DNA from: an uncultured Roseovarius sp.
GTDB taxonomy: Bacteria > Pseudomonadota > Alphaproteobacteria > Rhodobacterales > Rhodobacteraceae
Length of the DNA: 64,000 nucleotides
Assembly: GCA_947497295.1 (NCBI GenBank)
Contig: CANMFU010000003.1
Coordinates: 124,001 to 188,000, forward strand
Direction: 5' to 3'
The notes beneath the pieces are model-generated. The model searched no databases. It saw nothing but the letters and a program-made list of their open reading frames with translations, and was not told the origin of the DNA. The position numbers and the translations under genes are program-made. Positions 45,525 through 54,554 of this stretch are shown here, piece after piece; the stretch's first letter is position 1, and each line of letters starts with the position of its first letter.

Positions 45525-46687
45525 AGTGCGGCCGCGGCTTTGTCGAGGCGGGTGAGCGCTGCGGCCATGTCGGCCTCGGAGATGTTGAGCGGGGGGAGGA
45601 GGCGAAGCACGTTGTCTGCTGCCGGAACCGCGCAAAGCGATTGGGCATAGCAGGCGTTCAGGACATCGGTGTTCGGCAAGTTGCATTTAAGGCCCAGCAT
45701 GAACCCGCTGCCGCGCACTGCCTGGAAAACGTCCGGATGGGTGGCAACCAGCGCCTCCAGCCGTTGGCGCATGTATCCGGCGCGGGCGCGCACGTCCTGA
45801 AGGAAATCTTCATTTGCGATCTGGTCCATCACGGCGCAGCCAACGGCGCAGGCCAGCGGGTTGCCGCCATAGGTGGAGCCATGCGTGCCTGCGATCATAG
45901 CCGACGCCGCGTGTTCGGTGGCCAGAACCGCACCAAGCGGGAAGCCACCGCCGATGCCCTTGGCCACCATCATGATATCGGGATCAATTCCGGCCCACTC
46001 ATGCGCGAAGAGCCGCCCGGTGCGGCCCATGCCACATTGCACCTCGTCCAGGATCAGCAGGATGCCATGCTCGTCGCACAGATCGCGCAGCCCCTTGAGG
46101 CAGACATCCGGTAGTGGGCGGATGCCACCCTCGCCCTGCACCGGCTCGATCAGAATGGCGGCGGTGCGGCACGTGATCGCGGCGTAGAGCGCATCGTGAT
46201 CGCCCCAAGGCAGATGGGTGAAACCGGGCAGCAGCGGGCCAAATCCCTTGGTCATCTTCTCGGACCCCGCCGCGGCTATTCCGGCGGCGGAGCGGCCATG
46301 GAAGGATCCTTCGAACGCGATGATGTCCGTCCGCTCGGGCTGGCCTGCATCATGGAAATGGCGGCGGGCCATTTTCACGGCCAGTTCGCACGCTTCGGTG
46401 CCGGAATTGGTAAAGAAAACCGTATCAGCGAAGGTTGCCTCGACAAGACGGTCGGCCAACTCCTGCTGCGCCGGGATGTTATACAGGTTCGACGTATGCC
46501 ACAGCTTCTGCGCCTGCGCCGTTAGCGCCGCAACCAGAGCCGGATGCGCGTGGCCCAGCGCATTGACCGCGATCCCGGCACCCAGATCCAGAAAACGCCT
46601 GCCATCCGCTTCGATCAGCCAGCTGCCCTCGCCTTCCACGAATGTCAGCGGGGCGCGGTTGTAGGTCGGCAGGATGGACGGGATCAT
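45512..46687 (-). CDS. argD: Acetylornithine/succinyldiaminopimelate-type aminotransferase
   Basis: A 391-residue class III PLP aminotransferase. The protein begins with the family motif [20 protein letters not shown] and carries the PLP-ring Asp in [15 protein letters not shown] and the Schiff-base Lys in [15 protein letters not shown]. It converts N-acetylglutamate semialdehyde to N-acetylornithine, with possible activity in lysine synthesis. Its neighbour argF supports the arginine assignment. Its last codons and stop lie within a repeated 3'-end element. Confidence 0.95.
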   Translation of the reverse strand: MIPSILPTYNRAPLTFVEGEGSWLIEADGRRFLDLGAGIAVNALGHAHPALVAALTAQAQKLWHTSNLYNIPAQQELADRLVEATFADTVFFTNSGTEACELAVKMARRHFHDAGQPERTDIIAFEGSFHGRSAAGIAAAGSEKMTKGFGPLLPGFTHLPWGDHDALYAAITCRTAAILIEPVQGEGGIRPLPDVCLKGLRDLCDEHGILLILDEVQCGMGRTGRLFAHEWAGIDPDIMMVAKGIGGGFPLGAVLATEHAASAMIAGTHGSTYGGNPLACAVGCAVMDQIANEDFLQDVRARAGYMRQRLEALVATHPDVFQAVRGSGFMLGLKCNLPNTDVLNACYAQSLCAVPAADNVLRLLPPLNISEADMAAALTRLDKAAAALSSC

Positions 46688-46753
46688 GGCAGTTTCCTCG
46701 GGTTGAAGCCGCTAGAAGTGACTCAGGCGGCCTGCACTGTCAATTGGGTCGCT

Positions 46754-47557
46754 TCACGCCTTGAGCCGGTAGCCACGGGCGAACAGCACCAGCGCAATGC
46801 CGCTGACCGCCAATGTAGAGCCGAGCGAGACAAGCGCACCCAAGACAGGCGCGCTATCGGACACACCCAGCACCGCATAGCGCACGCCGTCGATCAAATA
46901 AAAGATTGGATTGAAATACGTGATTTGTCGCAAGCCCGCAGGCAACGCATCAACCGAGTAGAAGGTGCCCGACAGGAACGCCAAAGGTGTCACGACAAAG
47001 TTTGTGATCGCCGCCATCTGGTCGAATTTGTTCGCATAAATGCCCGCAACGATGCCAACAGCCCCCATGAAGGCCGCACCGACGATGACATACCCCAGCA
47101 GCATCAACGGATGCTGCGGAATGATGCCCAGAAACAGCGCCAGCCCCAGCGAGATTGCCATCGCCACGAAAACGCCGCGCCCGATGGAGCCGACCAGATA
47201 CCCCACCACCAGTTCGGCCGCGCTGAGCGGCGGCATGAGCGTGTCAACGATATTGCCTTGCACCTTGCCAATCACGATGGAGGAGGAACTGTTGGCAAAA
47301 GCGTTCTGGATCACTGTCATCATCAGAATGCCCGGCGCGATGAAGTGCGTGAACGGCACGCCCATCACATCGCCACGTGACGGACCGATGGCAATCGTGA
47401 AGATCACCAGAAACAGCCCCGCCGTGGCCAGTGGCGCCAGCAAGGTCTGGGTCCAGACTGCCATGAAGCGCTGCATCTCGCGCGAGCAAAGGGTGGCAAG
47501 GCCCAGCCAATTCACCCGCCCGAAGCGGCGTGTGCCCATATTTGCAAAATCGTGCAT
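46754..47557 (-). CDS. ABC-2 type transporter permease
   Basis: A 267-residue permease with six predicted transmembrane helices, of the ABC-2/NodJ type. Features are the N-terminal amphipathic RRFGRVNWLGLATLCSREMQRF, the LFLVIFTIAIGPS first helices, and the family-signature region FLSGTFYSVDALPAGLRQITYFNPIFYLIDGVRYAVLG. This superfamily exports polysaccharides, drugs or lipids. No ATP-binding subunit is encoded next to it, so the partner must be elsewhere. It ends 66 bp from argD and diverges from gcrA. Confidence 0.9.
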   Translation of the reverse strand: MHDFANMGTRRFGRVNWLGLATLCSREMQRFMAVWTQTLLAPLATAGLFLVIFTIAIGPSRGDVMGVPFTHFIAPGILMMTVIQNAFANSSSSIVIGKVQGNIVDTLMPPLSAAELVVGYLVGSIGRGVFVAMAISLGLALFLGIIPQHPLMLLGYVIVGAAFMGAVGIVAGIYANKFDQMAAITNFVVTPLAFLSGTFYSVDALPAGLRQITYFNPIFYLIDGVRYAVLGVSDSAPVLGALVSLGSTLAVSGIALVLFARGYRLKA

Positions 47558-47714
47558 GATCGTCTCCTGATCTGTGCGAATTGGCGGGGGTGCCGTGCGC
47601 TGTGGTGTCTGGGTGCCTTGTAACTCAGGCGGGAGTGATTAGAATAGGGCACTCAAGAAATTTGCAGGGCGGCGCCATCTCATGCGAGCCGCCCTTGGTT
47701 ATAGGAACCTGCCC

Positions 47715-48335
47715 ATGTCCTGGAGCGATGATCGCGTCGAACTGCTAAAGAAAATGTGGGGCGAAGGCCAGTCGGCCAGCCAGATCGCCAAGGAATTGGG
47801 CGGTGTCACCCGCAACGCCGTTATCGGCAAGGTCCACAGGCTGGGCCTGTCAAACCGAAATGGTGGCAGCTCGTCCGCGTCAACGGCCAGCGCGGCCGCG
47901 GCAGAGGCGCAGGCAGGCACAGCGCCAACAGCGTCCAAGGCATCGCCGCCCCCCGCGTCAAAGCCTGCCAAGTCGGCCGCGAAGCCCGCAGCCAAGCCAG
48001 CGCCGACCCCCGAGCCGGAAGAAGAGCGCGCGCCCGCCCCTGTTGTAACGCGCATCAAGCCGATCATTCCCGCCGGGCAGCCTCTGCCGCCGCAACCTTC
48101 GGCCAACGAGATCGACCCAAAGGCGCTGGCCAAGGTCAGCGAAGTCGAGAAAAAGGCGAAACGGCTGTCATTGATGGAACTGACATCACGCACCTGCAAA
48201 TGGCCGGTAGGCGATCCGGCAACCGATGACTTCTGGTTCTGCGGCCTGCCGTCCCAAGCAGGCAAGCCCTATTGCGAGGCGCATGTCGGCGTTGCGTTTC
48301 AACCGATGAGTGCGCGCCGCGACCGGCGGCGCTGA
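47715..48335 (+). CDS. gcrA: GcrA family cell cycle regulator
   Basis: A 206-residue transcription regulator. The N-terminal DNA-binding helix-turn-helix is MSWSDDRVELLKKMWGEGQSASQIAKELGG, followed by VTRNAVIGKVHRLGL. A long Ala/Pro/Lys linker (residues about 50-135) leads to the C-terminal sigma-interaction domain with Cys and His residues (TCKWPVGDPATDDFWFCGLPSQAGKPYC). In Caulobacter, GcrA binds sigma70 and CcrM-methylated promoters. The start at 47715 is the family start, not 47682. A strong terminator follows. Confidence 0.97.
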   Translation: MSWSDDRVELLKKMWGEGQSASQIAKELGGVTRNAVIGKVHRLGLSNRNGGSSSASTASAAAAEAQAGTAPTASKASPPPASKPAKSAAKPAAKPAPTPEPEEERAPAPVVTRIKPIIPAGQPLPPQPSANEIDPKALAKVSEVEKKAKRLSLMELTSRTCKWPVGDPATDDFWFCGLPSQAGKPYCEAHVGVAFQPMSARRDRRR

Positions 48336-48397
48336 GACGGGTTTCAGACAGGTAAGGACTGGCCGCGCCATTCCGTGCCACAGGTCACAACCTGTGC

Positions 48398-48428
48398 AAC
48401 CTGCCGGCCCAAAGGTCGGCAGGTTTTT
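48398..48428 (+). terminator. Intrinsic terminator of gcrA
   Basis: AACCTGCCG at 48398-48406 pairs with CGGCAGGTT at 48417-48425 around GCCCAAAGGT, followed by TTTGTTTCT. It lies 63 bp after the gcrA stop. Confidence 0.9.
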
Positions 48429-48445
48429 GTTTCTACGCCCTATTT

Positions 48446-48560
48446 TAAAGCGTTTCGCGAAAAACCTGAATCACAGATTTTCGTGAAACGCGCGCGCCAT
48501 ATCAGCGTTGCGCGCGTTTCGCCTTTATCTGATGCCTCAGGTTAAAGTCGAAACGCTTTA
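48446..48560. repeat. 115-bp imperfect palindromic element
   Basis: The ends TAAAGCGTTTCG (48446-48457) and its complement (48549-48560) match perfectly. The arms continue with AACCTGA, CAGAT and GAAACGCGCGC blocks that pair with the opposite arm, giving about 50-bp arms at roughly 80% complementarity around a loop near CATATCAGCG. There is no coding frame. It looks like a small non-autonomous or structural repeat. No second copy was noticed in this window. Confidence 0.75.
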
Positions 48561-48838
48561 GACCAAAATCTGTGTCCTCAGCAGAAACGGACGGCAAGGT
48601 CGAAATTTGCGCGCGCAGCACGTCCATCGGCGTGAACTGTTTGAGGATTGGCCGACAAGACCAAAATAGAAGGCGCGCGAAATCTTGACCAAACGGACGA
48701 AAGAACCCGACAAGATGGCGAGCCTCAGCAACCTTACGCTTGCGCAAGTATACCCGCTCGTGTCGGGTAACCGAATCTCAACTGCTGCGGCGGTCCCGAC
48801 TGGACTTGTCCCACTTTCGTGCCGCCCGAAATGATCGT

Positions 48839-49190
48839 TTAGGCCAATTTCCCGTCGAAGGCGCCGGGACTTTTCCAACCCAGAGGTGAATGGCGGCGTC
48901 GTGGGTTGTAGAACCCGTTTATGTACTCAAAGATGGCGACCTCAGCCTTGCGGCGCGTCTCCCAACGATGCGTCCAGATCAGCTCTGCCTTGACGGGTTT
49001 GAAGAGTGTTTCGGTAGCCGCGTTGTTGTAGCAATTTTCCTTACCACTCATGGACACGCAGAAGCCATGCTGCCGCAAGACATTTGGTAATCGTGCAATC
49101 AGTATTGGCTGCCGCGATCAGTGCGATGGATGCAGCCTTCGGGTGGTGACCTAAAGCTGATTGCCATTTTCAGCGACCTGCCTACACGTC
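48839..49190 (-). pseudogene. IS3-family transposase OrfB, C-terminal remnant
   Basis: The retained C-terminus is well conserved: RQHGFCVSMSGKENCYNNAA, the final catalytic Glu region TETLFKPVKAEL, then IFEYINGFYNPRRRHSPLGW. Upstream, SLKMAISFRSPPEGC and IHRTDRGSQY, which includes a DDE-domain Asp, lead into a TGA stop at the position of a Cys or Ser codon in relatives. One base is missing between DYQ and LRQHGF, so a frameshift is also present. Upstream of about 49190 the orfB sequence is deleted. It cannot make a transposase. Confidence 0.88.
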
Positions 49191-49255
49191 CGCTTGCTTG
49201 TTTGCGCAATGCGCACCGCATCTTGGCAAAACTAGTCTGTCCGTTTCAATCCCAT
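49150..49255 (-). pseudogene. IS3-family OrfA, N-terminal remnant
   Basis: After AAGGAG, an ATG at 49255 begins MGLKRTD, then a TAG stop replaces Glu, and the frame continues FCQDAVRIAQTS and RQVAEN. This is similar to the N-terminal helix-turn-helix of IS3-type OrfA (MGLKRTDEF...DAVRIALTSG...RQVADDLG). It runs directly into the orfB remnant. Confidence 0.75.
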
Positions 49256-49318
49256 AGCTCGTCTCCTTTATTGCAGTAAGTTCTATCAAACGAGCGGCAT
49301 CGAACCTCGACAGGTCCA

Positions 49319-49537
49319 GCGGATCCCAAGCGCGATTCCGATGAGGTGCAGCTAGCGATCCTGCAAGCAAGGAAAGGCTTGCAGCCTGTCGAAAAGAAGA
49401 TGGATCGCCGCCGCGATGATGGGCCGCCGCTCGCGAATGTTTCAGCGTCTCTCTCCCAGCACTGGCTGTTTCCCGTCACTTCGATATGGAGCAAGCTACG
49501 AGGCCGATAGATCACCGCTGGAAACAGGGCCCCAGCA
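49319..49537. other. Non-coding stretch beyond the IS remnant
   Basis: A stretch of 219 bp with no recognisable gene. It contains one perfect 8-bp hairpin (CTGCAAGC and its complement, 49361-49384) with no T-run, about 150 bp past the stop of the asmA gene. Confidence 0.45.
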
Positions 49538-51517
49538 TTATTCAAAAAGCTTGAAAAGCTCTTTGGCTGCGCGTTTTTTGACGTCGTCCTTGATTGCATC
49601 CTCAACAGATCGACCCTCGTCAACCTTCACGCCAAGTTCCTTTTCGAGAAATTTATCAACTTCCCTTTCCACTTCCTCGCGGGCCTTTTTCTCCAGCTTC
49701 TTGCGCTCTTCCTTGAAATTAAGATCAATAGCCTTTTCCAGATCGGGCCGGATACTGGGGCCAGACCACGGGCCACGAATGCGCACCGGAATAGCCAGAC
49801 CCCGCCTGTTTTCGCCCTGCAGCAGCACCGGCGTGAACAGATAGTCGATGTCGCGCGCGCCAAGGCCGATGCGGCCCTTGCCGGTGGCGGTGGCCAACGG
49901 CATCGACATGGCCAGATCATCGCCGCGCATGTTGCCGTCCTTGATTGCAAAACTGGCGCTGACCTCATCAAAGACGGTGGTGCCGCCGCTGCCGTCGCCA
50001 GTACGCATCAGCCGGTCCAGATCAAAGCCACTGATGACGCCGCGCCCGGTGGCCAGCTTGAGGTTGCCGCTGAGGCTGCGCATGATCGTGTCGACCGACT
50101 GGCCGACGCCGAGGAAATCGAGGCTGGCGGTGCCGGTGGTTGCAAACCGGGTGATCCCTGCGGCATCGGTCAAAAGCCGCTCCATATCAATTCCGCGCGC
50201 GGTCAGATCGCCACCGACCGATAGGCCCGACCGGTTGTTGGCAACAACCTGCCCGACAATGGTGCCGCCATAACCTTGCAATTCCTGCAACTCGGCAACG
50301 GCGCGCGCCCGGTCCACGGTCAAAAGAAGACGCGTGGCGCCAAATTTGAATTGCCCCAGATCGAGACTGCTGGCGGTCAATGCAATATTCGCATCCGCCG
50401 CGCCCAATGCGCTCGCGTCGATGGGCGCGGTGGACCAGCCGGCGCTGGCGGGCTGAGAGGAGCCAGCGCCACCGCCACCACCTGCGGCCTCACCTCCAGT
50501 CAGACCCGTCAGATCTAATGCGCCTGCATTCAGCTGCGCCGTGATGCGCGGGCGCGCGGCGGAGGTGATGACATCCACCGCGCCGGTCAGGCTGTTGCCA
50601 TCCAGTCCCAGCGAGAGATCGCGCAGGGACAGGCGGAGATCCTTGGTCACGCTGATCTGGGCATTGATCTTGGCGGACCGTCCCAGCCCCTTGGGCGGGG
50701 TCGTTGCAGGCAGGCCCAGTGCGGCCATGAAACCTGCGGTGTTGCTGATATCTGCTTTCAGTTGCCCGTCCAGCTGCGGGGCGGTCGTGGCGCGGCCATC
50801 GACGGTGAAGCTTCCGCCGCTGGTGGAAACCGTCACTTTGACAGGCGATACGGCGCCTTCCAGAAAGGGGCCAACCGCGCCCAGACGCCCGGTGACGCGC
50901 ACGTCCTGCCCCGCAGGCCGCAGGACCCCCTCGAAAGTTCCCTCGCCCGCGTAGGTGGGCCAGCGCATGTCCAGATCCATGCCCTGCATCTGCTTTCGCG
51001 AGCCCGACGCGTGGTCAATATAGACCACCGACGCATCGGTGATCAGCGCCCGGTCCAGCGTCAGCGCCAGCCGGTCGGATTTAGGCGCCGCTTCCGGCGC
51101 CGTGCCCCCCTGCTCGGATGAGGCAACGCCAGCAACGCCGATCTGCCAGTTGCCGCGCCCATCCTTGCCGCGCTCGATCACGATGCGCGGCTGCATCACC
51201 TCCAGCCCGGTGATGCGGATATCGCCCCGGATCAGTGCCATTGCATCGACGCCCAGCTTGAGGCTATCGGCGCTCAACATAGGGCCGCCGGTACCCCAGT
51301 CCGCGTTGGCGATGGTCGTCTTGCCGGTGCTGATTCCCAATACCGGGTAAAAGCTGATCGAGGTGTCCCCGGTCATCGTGACCTCGCGGCCGGTCATATC
51401 GCTGATCCGCTCGGCAGCGATGCGCGCGATGCGCTCGCCGGGCAGAAAGAACAGCGCGCCAACGGCGATCAGGACCGCGACAAGGATGAACCCCAGAAGC
51501 TTTAATAGAAATTTCAT
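49538..51517 (-). CDS. AsmA family protein
   Basis: A 659-residue envelope protein of the AsmA/TamB-like superfamily, which may help transport lipids between membranes. An N-terminal membrane anchor (FLLKLLGFILVAVLIAVGALFF) precedes GERIARIAAERISDMTGREVTM, the usual start of AsmA. Long repetitive beta structure follows, with a Gly-rich loop (GGEAAGGGGGAGSS) and the AsmA C-terminal domain (GRGVISGFDLDRLM, DYLFTPVLLQG). The end is a charged helix rich in Lys and Glu. The start at 51517 is set by the membrane helix; the frame is open 190 bp further. Confidence 0.92.
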   Translation of the reverse strand: MKFLLKLLGFILVAVLIAVGALFFLPGERIARIAAERISDMTGREVTMTGDTSISFYPVLGISTGKTTIANADWGTGGPMLSADSLKLGVDAMALIRGDIRITGLEVMQPRIVIERGKDGRGNWQIGVAGVASSEQGGTAPEAAPKSDRLALTLDRALITDASVVYIDHASGSRKQMQGMDLDMRWPTYAGEGTFEGVLRPAGQDVRVTGRLGAVGPFLEGAVSPVKVTVSTSGGSFTVDGRATTAPQLDGQLKADISNTAGFMAALGLPATTPPKGLGRSAKINAQISVTKDLRLSLRDLSLGLDGNSLTGAVDVITSAARPRITAQLNAGALDLTGLTGGEAAGGGGGAGSSQPASAGWSTAPIDASALGAADANIALTASSLDLGQFKFGATRLLLTVDRARAVAELQELQGYGGTIVGQVVANNRSGLSVGGDLTARGIDMERLLTDAAGITRFATTGTASLDFLGVGQSVDTIMRSLSGNLKLATGRGVISGFDLDRLMRTGDGSGGTTVFDEVSASFAIKDGNMRGDDLAMSMPLATATGKGRIGLGARDIDYLFTPVLLQGENRRGLAIPVRIRGPWSGPSIRPDLEKAIDLNFKEERKKLEKKAREEVEREVDKFLEKELGVKVDEGRSVEDAIKDDVKKRAAKELFKLFE

Positions 51518-51640
51518 GCGATTGCTCTTTGCTCTGCTCTTGTGGCCAGCGGGACTGCGGCCCTTTTGCATCTGAGTGTAGGCCTGCGTCTGTGCGCCCG
51601 CAACAGTTTGCCCCTTTTGCAAAGGCCATGATGCGTCTAT

Positions 51641-53026
51641 ATGCGCCGGATGAGCATCAATCCTCCCGATCTGCGCCCTGACCTTGCGCGCGCACGACTG
51701 GCGCAAGACCCCAAGCGCGACGGCCAGCCGACCATCGGCATGGTGTCGCTGGGCTGTCCCAAGGCGCTGGTGGACAGCGAGCGCATCCTGACGCGGCTAC
51801 GCGCCGAGGGTTACGGGATTTCGCCCGATTATGTCGGCGCAGATGCGGTGATCGTGAACACTTGCGGGTTTCTGGACAGCGCCAAGGCCGAAAGCCTGAG
51901 CGCGATTGGCGAGGCGCTGCGCGAGAATGGCCGGGTGATTGTGACGGGCTGCCTTGGGGCCGAGCCGGACTATATCACCGGCGCGCATCCCCGCGTGCTG
52001 GCCGTGACCGGACCGCATCAGTATGAGCAGGTGCTGGACGCGGTGCATGCCGCCGTGCCGCCGCAACCTGATCCGTTCATCGACCTCTTGCCGAAATCGG
52101 CGGTCAGCCTGACACCAAGGCATTACTCTTATCTAAAGATTTCCGAGGGTTGCAACCACAAGTGCAAGTTCTGCATCATCCCTGACATGCGCGGCAAACT
52201 GGCCTCGCGCCCGGCACATGCGGTGCTGCGCGAAGCGGAAAAGCTGGTGGAAAATGGTGTGCGCGAGCTGCTGGTGATCTCTCAGGATACATCGGCCTAC
52301 GGCGTCGATATCAAACACGCCGAAGAGCGTGGGCATCGCTCCCATATCACCGACCTGGCGCGCGATCTGGGGTCGCTTGGCGCGTGGGTGCGGCTGCATT
52401 ACGTCTATCCCTACCCGCATGTGCGCAACCTGATTCCGCTGATGGCGGACGGGCTGGTGCTGCCTTATCTGGACATTCCCTTCCAGCACGCGCACCCCGA
52501 TGTGCTGCGCCGCATGGCGCGCCCGGCGGCGGCGGCCAAGACGCTGGACGAGATTGCCGCATGGCGCGATGTCTGCCCCGACATCACGCTGCGCAGCACC
52601 TTCATCGTCGGCTATCCAGGTGAAACCGAGGCCGAATTTCAGACATTGCTGGACTGGCTGGACGAGGCGCAACTGGATCGGGTGGGGTGTTTTCAGTATG
52701 AAAACGTCGCCGGAGCGCGGTCGAACGATTTGCCGGATCATGTGCCTGACGGGGTCAAGCAGGAGCGCTGGGATCGCTTTATGGAAAAAGCTCAGGCTAT
52801 TTCCGTGGATAAATTGACGGCCAAGGTTGGCTCTGTACAAGAAGTTATTGTCGATGATATCGACGAGGACGGCATTGCCACCTGCCGGACCAAGGCGGAT
52901 GCGCCCGAGATCGACGGCAATCTGTTCATTGATGAAGGCACCGAGGATATCGCCGTGGGCGAGATCATCAGCGTACTAGTTGATGAGGCGGGCGAGTATG
53001 ATCTGTGGGGCACGATCGCGTGCTAG
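51641..53026 (+). CDS. rimO: Ribosomal protein S12 methylthiotransferase RimO
   Basis: A 461-residue radical-SAM enzyme that methylthiolates an aspartate in ribosomal protein S12. The N-terminal UPF0004 domain has three cluster cysteines ([27 protein letters not shown]). The radical SAM cluster motif is CNHKCKFC ([19 protein letters not shown]), and a C-terminal TRAM domain follows. An ATG at 51650 is an equally possible start, since neither has a clear Shine-Dalgarno sequence. It diverges from asmA with a 123-bp gap. Confidence 0.96.
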   Translation: MRRMSINPPDLRPDLARARLAQDPKRDGQPTIGMVSLGCPKALVDSERILTRLRAEGYGISPDYVGADAVIVNTCGFLDSAKAESLSAIGEALRENGRVIVTGCLGAEPDYITGAHPRVLAVTGPHQYEQVLDAVHAAVPPQPDPFIDLLPKSAVSLTPRHYSYLKISEGCNHKCKFCIIPDMRGKLASRPAHAVLREAEKLVENGVRELLVISQDTSAYGVDIKHAEERGHRSHITDLARDLGSLGAWVRLHYVYPYPHVRNLIPLMADGLVLPYLDIPFQHAHPDVLRRMARPAAAAKTLDEIAAWRDVCPDITLRSTFIVGYPGETEAEFQTLLDWLDEAQLDRVGCFQYENVAGARSNDLPDHVPDGVKQERWDRFMEKAQAISVDKLTAKVGSVQEVIVDDIDEDGIATCRTKADAPEIDGNLFIDEGTEDIAVGEIISVLVDEAGEYDLWGTIAC

Positions 53027-53032
53027 ACGGGC

Positions 53033-53389
53033 TTAGCCGGTAAACGCCGCCAGCCACTCATCCACGCAGGTCTGCACATGGCGGAACCTGTCGCCGCCCA
53101 GGTGCTTGCCGCCATACCACCGGGTGACGACGATCAGCTGGCCGGTCACCTCGGCGCGCTCCAGCATGCGGATGATAACCATCCCTGCCCCGGCTTCGCC
53201 ATCATCGCCCTTGAGGGGCGTGCCGTCCTCCAGCAGCACCCCCCATGTATTATGCGTGGCCTTGGCGAATTTCTTGTCGCGCTTCAGATCCTTCAGGAAC
53301 GCATCGACATCTTCGCGCGTCGCGGCGGGACCACCGGAGACCGCATATTTCGATCCCCGGTCGCTGATAATGCCGGTCAGTTGCCGCAT
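53033..53389 (-). CDS. YigZ/IMPACT (UPF0029) family protein, short form
   Basis: A 118-residue protein of the UPF0029 N-terminal domain. The conserved part is ATHNTWGVLLEDGTPLKGDDGEAG, then VVTRWYGGKHLGGDRFRHV. Full-length YigZ proteins have about 200 residues with a second C-terminal domain; this one lacks it. The single-domain form is common in this class. The start overlaps the M48 stop (ATGA), so the two genes are coupled. Related proteins are linked to translation control, but the role here is unknown. Confidence 0.88.
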   Translation of the reverse strand: MRQLTGIISDRGSKYAVSGGPAATREDVDAFLKDLKRDKKFAKATHNTWGVLLEDGTPLKGDDGEAGAGMVIIRMLERAEVTGQLIVVTRWYGGKHLGGDRFRHVQTCVDEWLAAFTG

Positions 53390-54093
53390 CAGAGGCTGGC
53401 GTCAACCCGCCGCACAGTCTCGATCCGCTTGGCGTTGGGCGGGTGCGTCCCCAGGAAACGGTCGCCCGGATCGGCGATCTGGGTAAAGAAGGCCGCGCCG
53501 CGCACCGGATCATACCCGGCGCGGCGGGTGATGATTGTGCCCAGCGCGTCGGCCTCCAGCTCGTAATCCTTCGAATAGGTGCGCGCGCCCAGACCCGCGC
53601 CCAGATCGGTCGCACTTTGCACCGCGCCCTGACTTGCCCCGGTGATGGAGGCAAGACCGCCCAGCAGGATTGCGCCGGCCATCGCATTGTTGCGCTGCCG
53701 GTCAAGATGGCCACTGATGTGGTGCGCTGCCTCATGCCCCATTACAAAGGCCAGCTCGTCGCGGTTGCGCACTTCGGCGATCAGGGAAAGGTTGAACGCC
53801 AGAACCGGGCGCCCCTGCTTGTCCACTGTCTGAAATGCGTTGGCGGGCTGGCCGGGACGGTCATCGACAACGATCCGAAAATCGCAATTGACGCCGGTCG
53901 TCCGCGCGCGGCATTCCTGCTCGGCCACGGGTTCAACTGCCGCAACCACGGCCTTGAATTCGGACAGATTCGCCGATGTCGGCGTCGAAATGGTGGCTCT
54001 GGGCGGCGCCGCGCCGGGCTGCTGCTGGGGCGCAGTGCCGGACACATCGCAAGCTGCCAGCGCCAGAACGCATAGGAGCGTCAGTTTCCGCAT
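53389..54093 (-). CDS. M48 family metallopeptidase, lipoprotein
   Basis: A 234-residue membrane-anchored zinc protease. The N-terminus has a lipobox (LLCVLALAAC, Cys at about residue 15), then a linker and the catalytic HExxH motif in FVMGHEAAHHISGHLDRQ, with the third ligand region YSKDYELEADALG. Such proteins are related to BepA/YcaL and act in outer-membrane or periplasmic quality control. It ends ahead of the yigZ-like gene with which it is coupled. Confidence 0.93.
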   Translation of the reverse strand: MRKLTLLCVLALAACDVSGTAPQQQPGAAPPRATISTPTSANLSEFKAVVAAVEPVAEQECRARTTGVNCDFRIVVDDRPGQPANAFQTVDKQGRPVLAFNLSLIAEVRNRDELAFVMGHEAAHHISGHLDRQRNNAMAGAILLGGLASITGASQGAVQSATDLGAGLGARTYSKDYELEADALGTIITRRAGYDPVRGAAFFTQIADPGDRFLGTHPPNAKRIETVRRVDASL

Positions 54094-54230
54094 GTATGAT
54101 CTCCGATCGACTATTTGGGACAGTTTATCTGCGCTACCGCCGAAGGACCAGCAGCTTTGCCGGCTGCTTGCAAGGCATCGCCGATGGAGTCAGACTACAT
54201 CCAACCGGGCGGCTGTGGGGAGTTTTGCAA

Positions 54231-54491
54231 ATGTTCTCAATCGAACATGAATTCGACGCAACGGTGATCACGCTGGTCGATGATTTCGCCGCTTCCGCCA
54301 CCGGCGGGGCTGCTGCACCTTTGCAAGAGGACGTCATAATCAACGCATTCGAGGAATGCGTTACAATCAGTCAGTTTGACCCGCGCCAGAATGAAATGCG
54401 CACCATCACATTATCGATGTCTCAGCTGCGTGATCTGCGGGCGGCGCTAAACTTGCCCGAGGGCGTCTATACAAGGTCGCCGCCGGGCTGA
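54231..54491 (+). CDS. Small hypothetical protein
   Basis: An 86-residue cytoplasmic protein beginning MFSIEHEFDATVITLVDD. It has an acidic first half, a Cys in FEECVTISQ and a C-terminal helix (MSQLRDLRAALNLPEG). GGGGAG lies 8-9 bases before the ATG, which supports this start within a longer open frame. No known domain is recognised. It has a divergent promoter region with the M48 gene. Confidence 0.72.
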   Translation: MFSIEHEFDATVITLVDDFAASATGGAAAPLQEDVIINAFEECVTISQFDPRQNEMRTITLSMSQLRDLRAALNLPEGVYTRSPPG

Positions 54492-54554
54492 GCCCCCTTG
54501 ACCGGGCCACACCGCACCCCGACATAAGGCATTGGACTACACTGGAGGTATGAC

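Larger units (their letters stand above)
48336..48800. other. Intergenic region between gcrA and an IS remnant
   Basis: A stretch of 465 bp without a supported gene. It holds the gcrA terminator (48398-48428) and a 115-bp imperfect palindrome (48446-48560). The part from 48561 to 48800 is unremarkable. Confidence 0.6.
48801..49318 (-). mobile_element. Internally deleted IS3-family element (518-bp remnant)
   Basis: The minus-strand ends show imperfect terminal repeats: TGGACCTGTC at 49318 inward and TGGACTTGTC at 48801 inward, with further TTCG and TGCCGC matches. Inside are the start of orfA and the end of orfB joined by a deletion of most of the element. No target duplication is evident. 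An intact relative would be about 1.2-1.3 kb. Confidence 0.75.

Noticed and set aside
48502..48747. 81-codon minus-strand frame partly in the palindrome
   Set aside because: No start context, no domain, and it overlaps the repeat structure.
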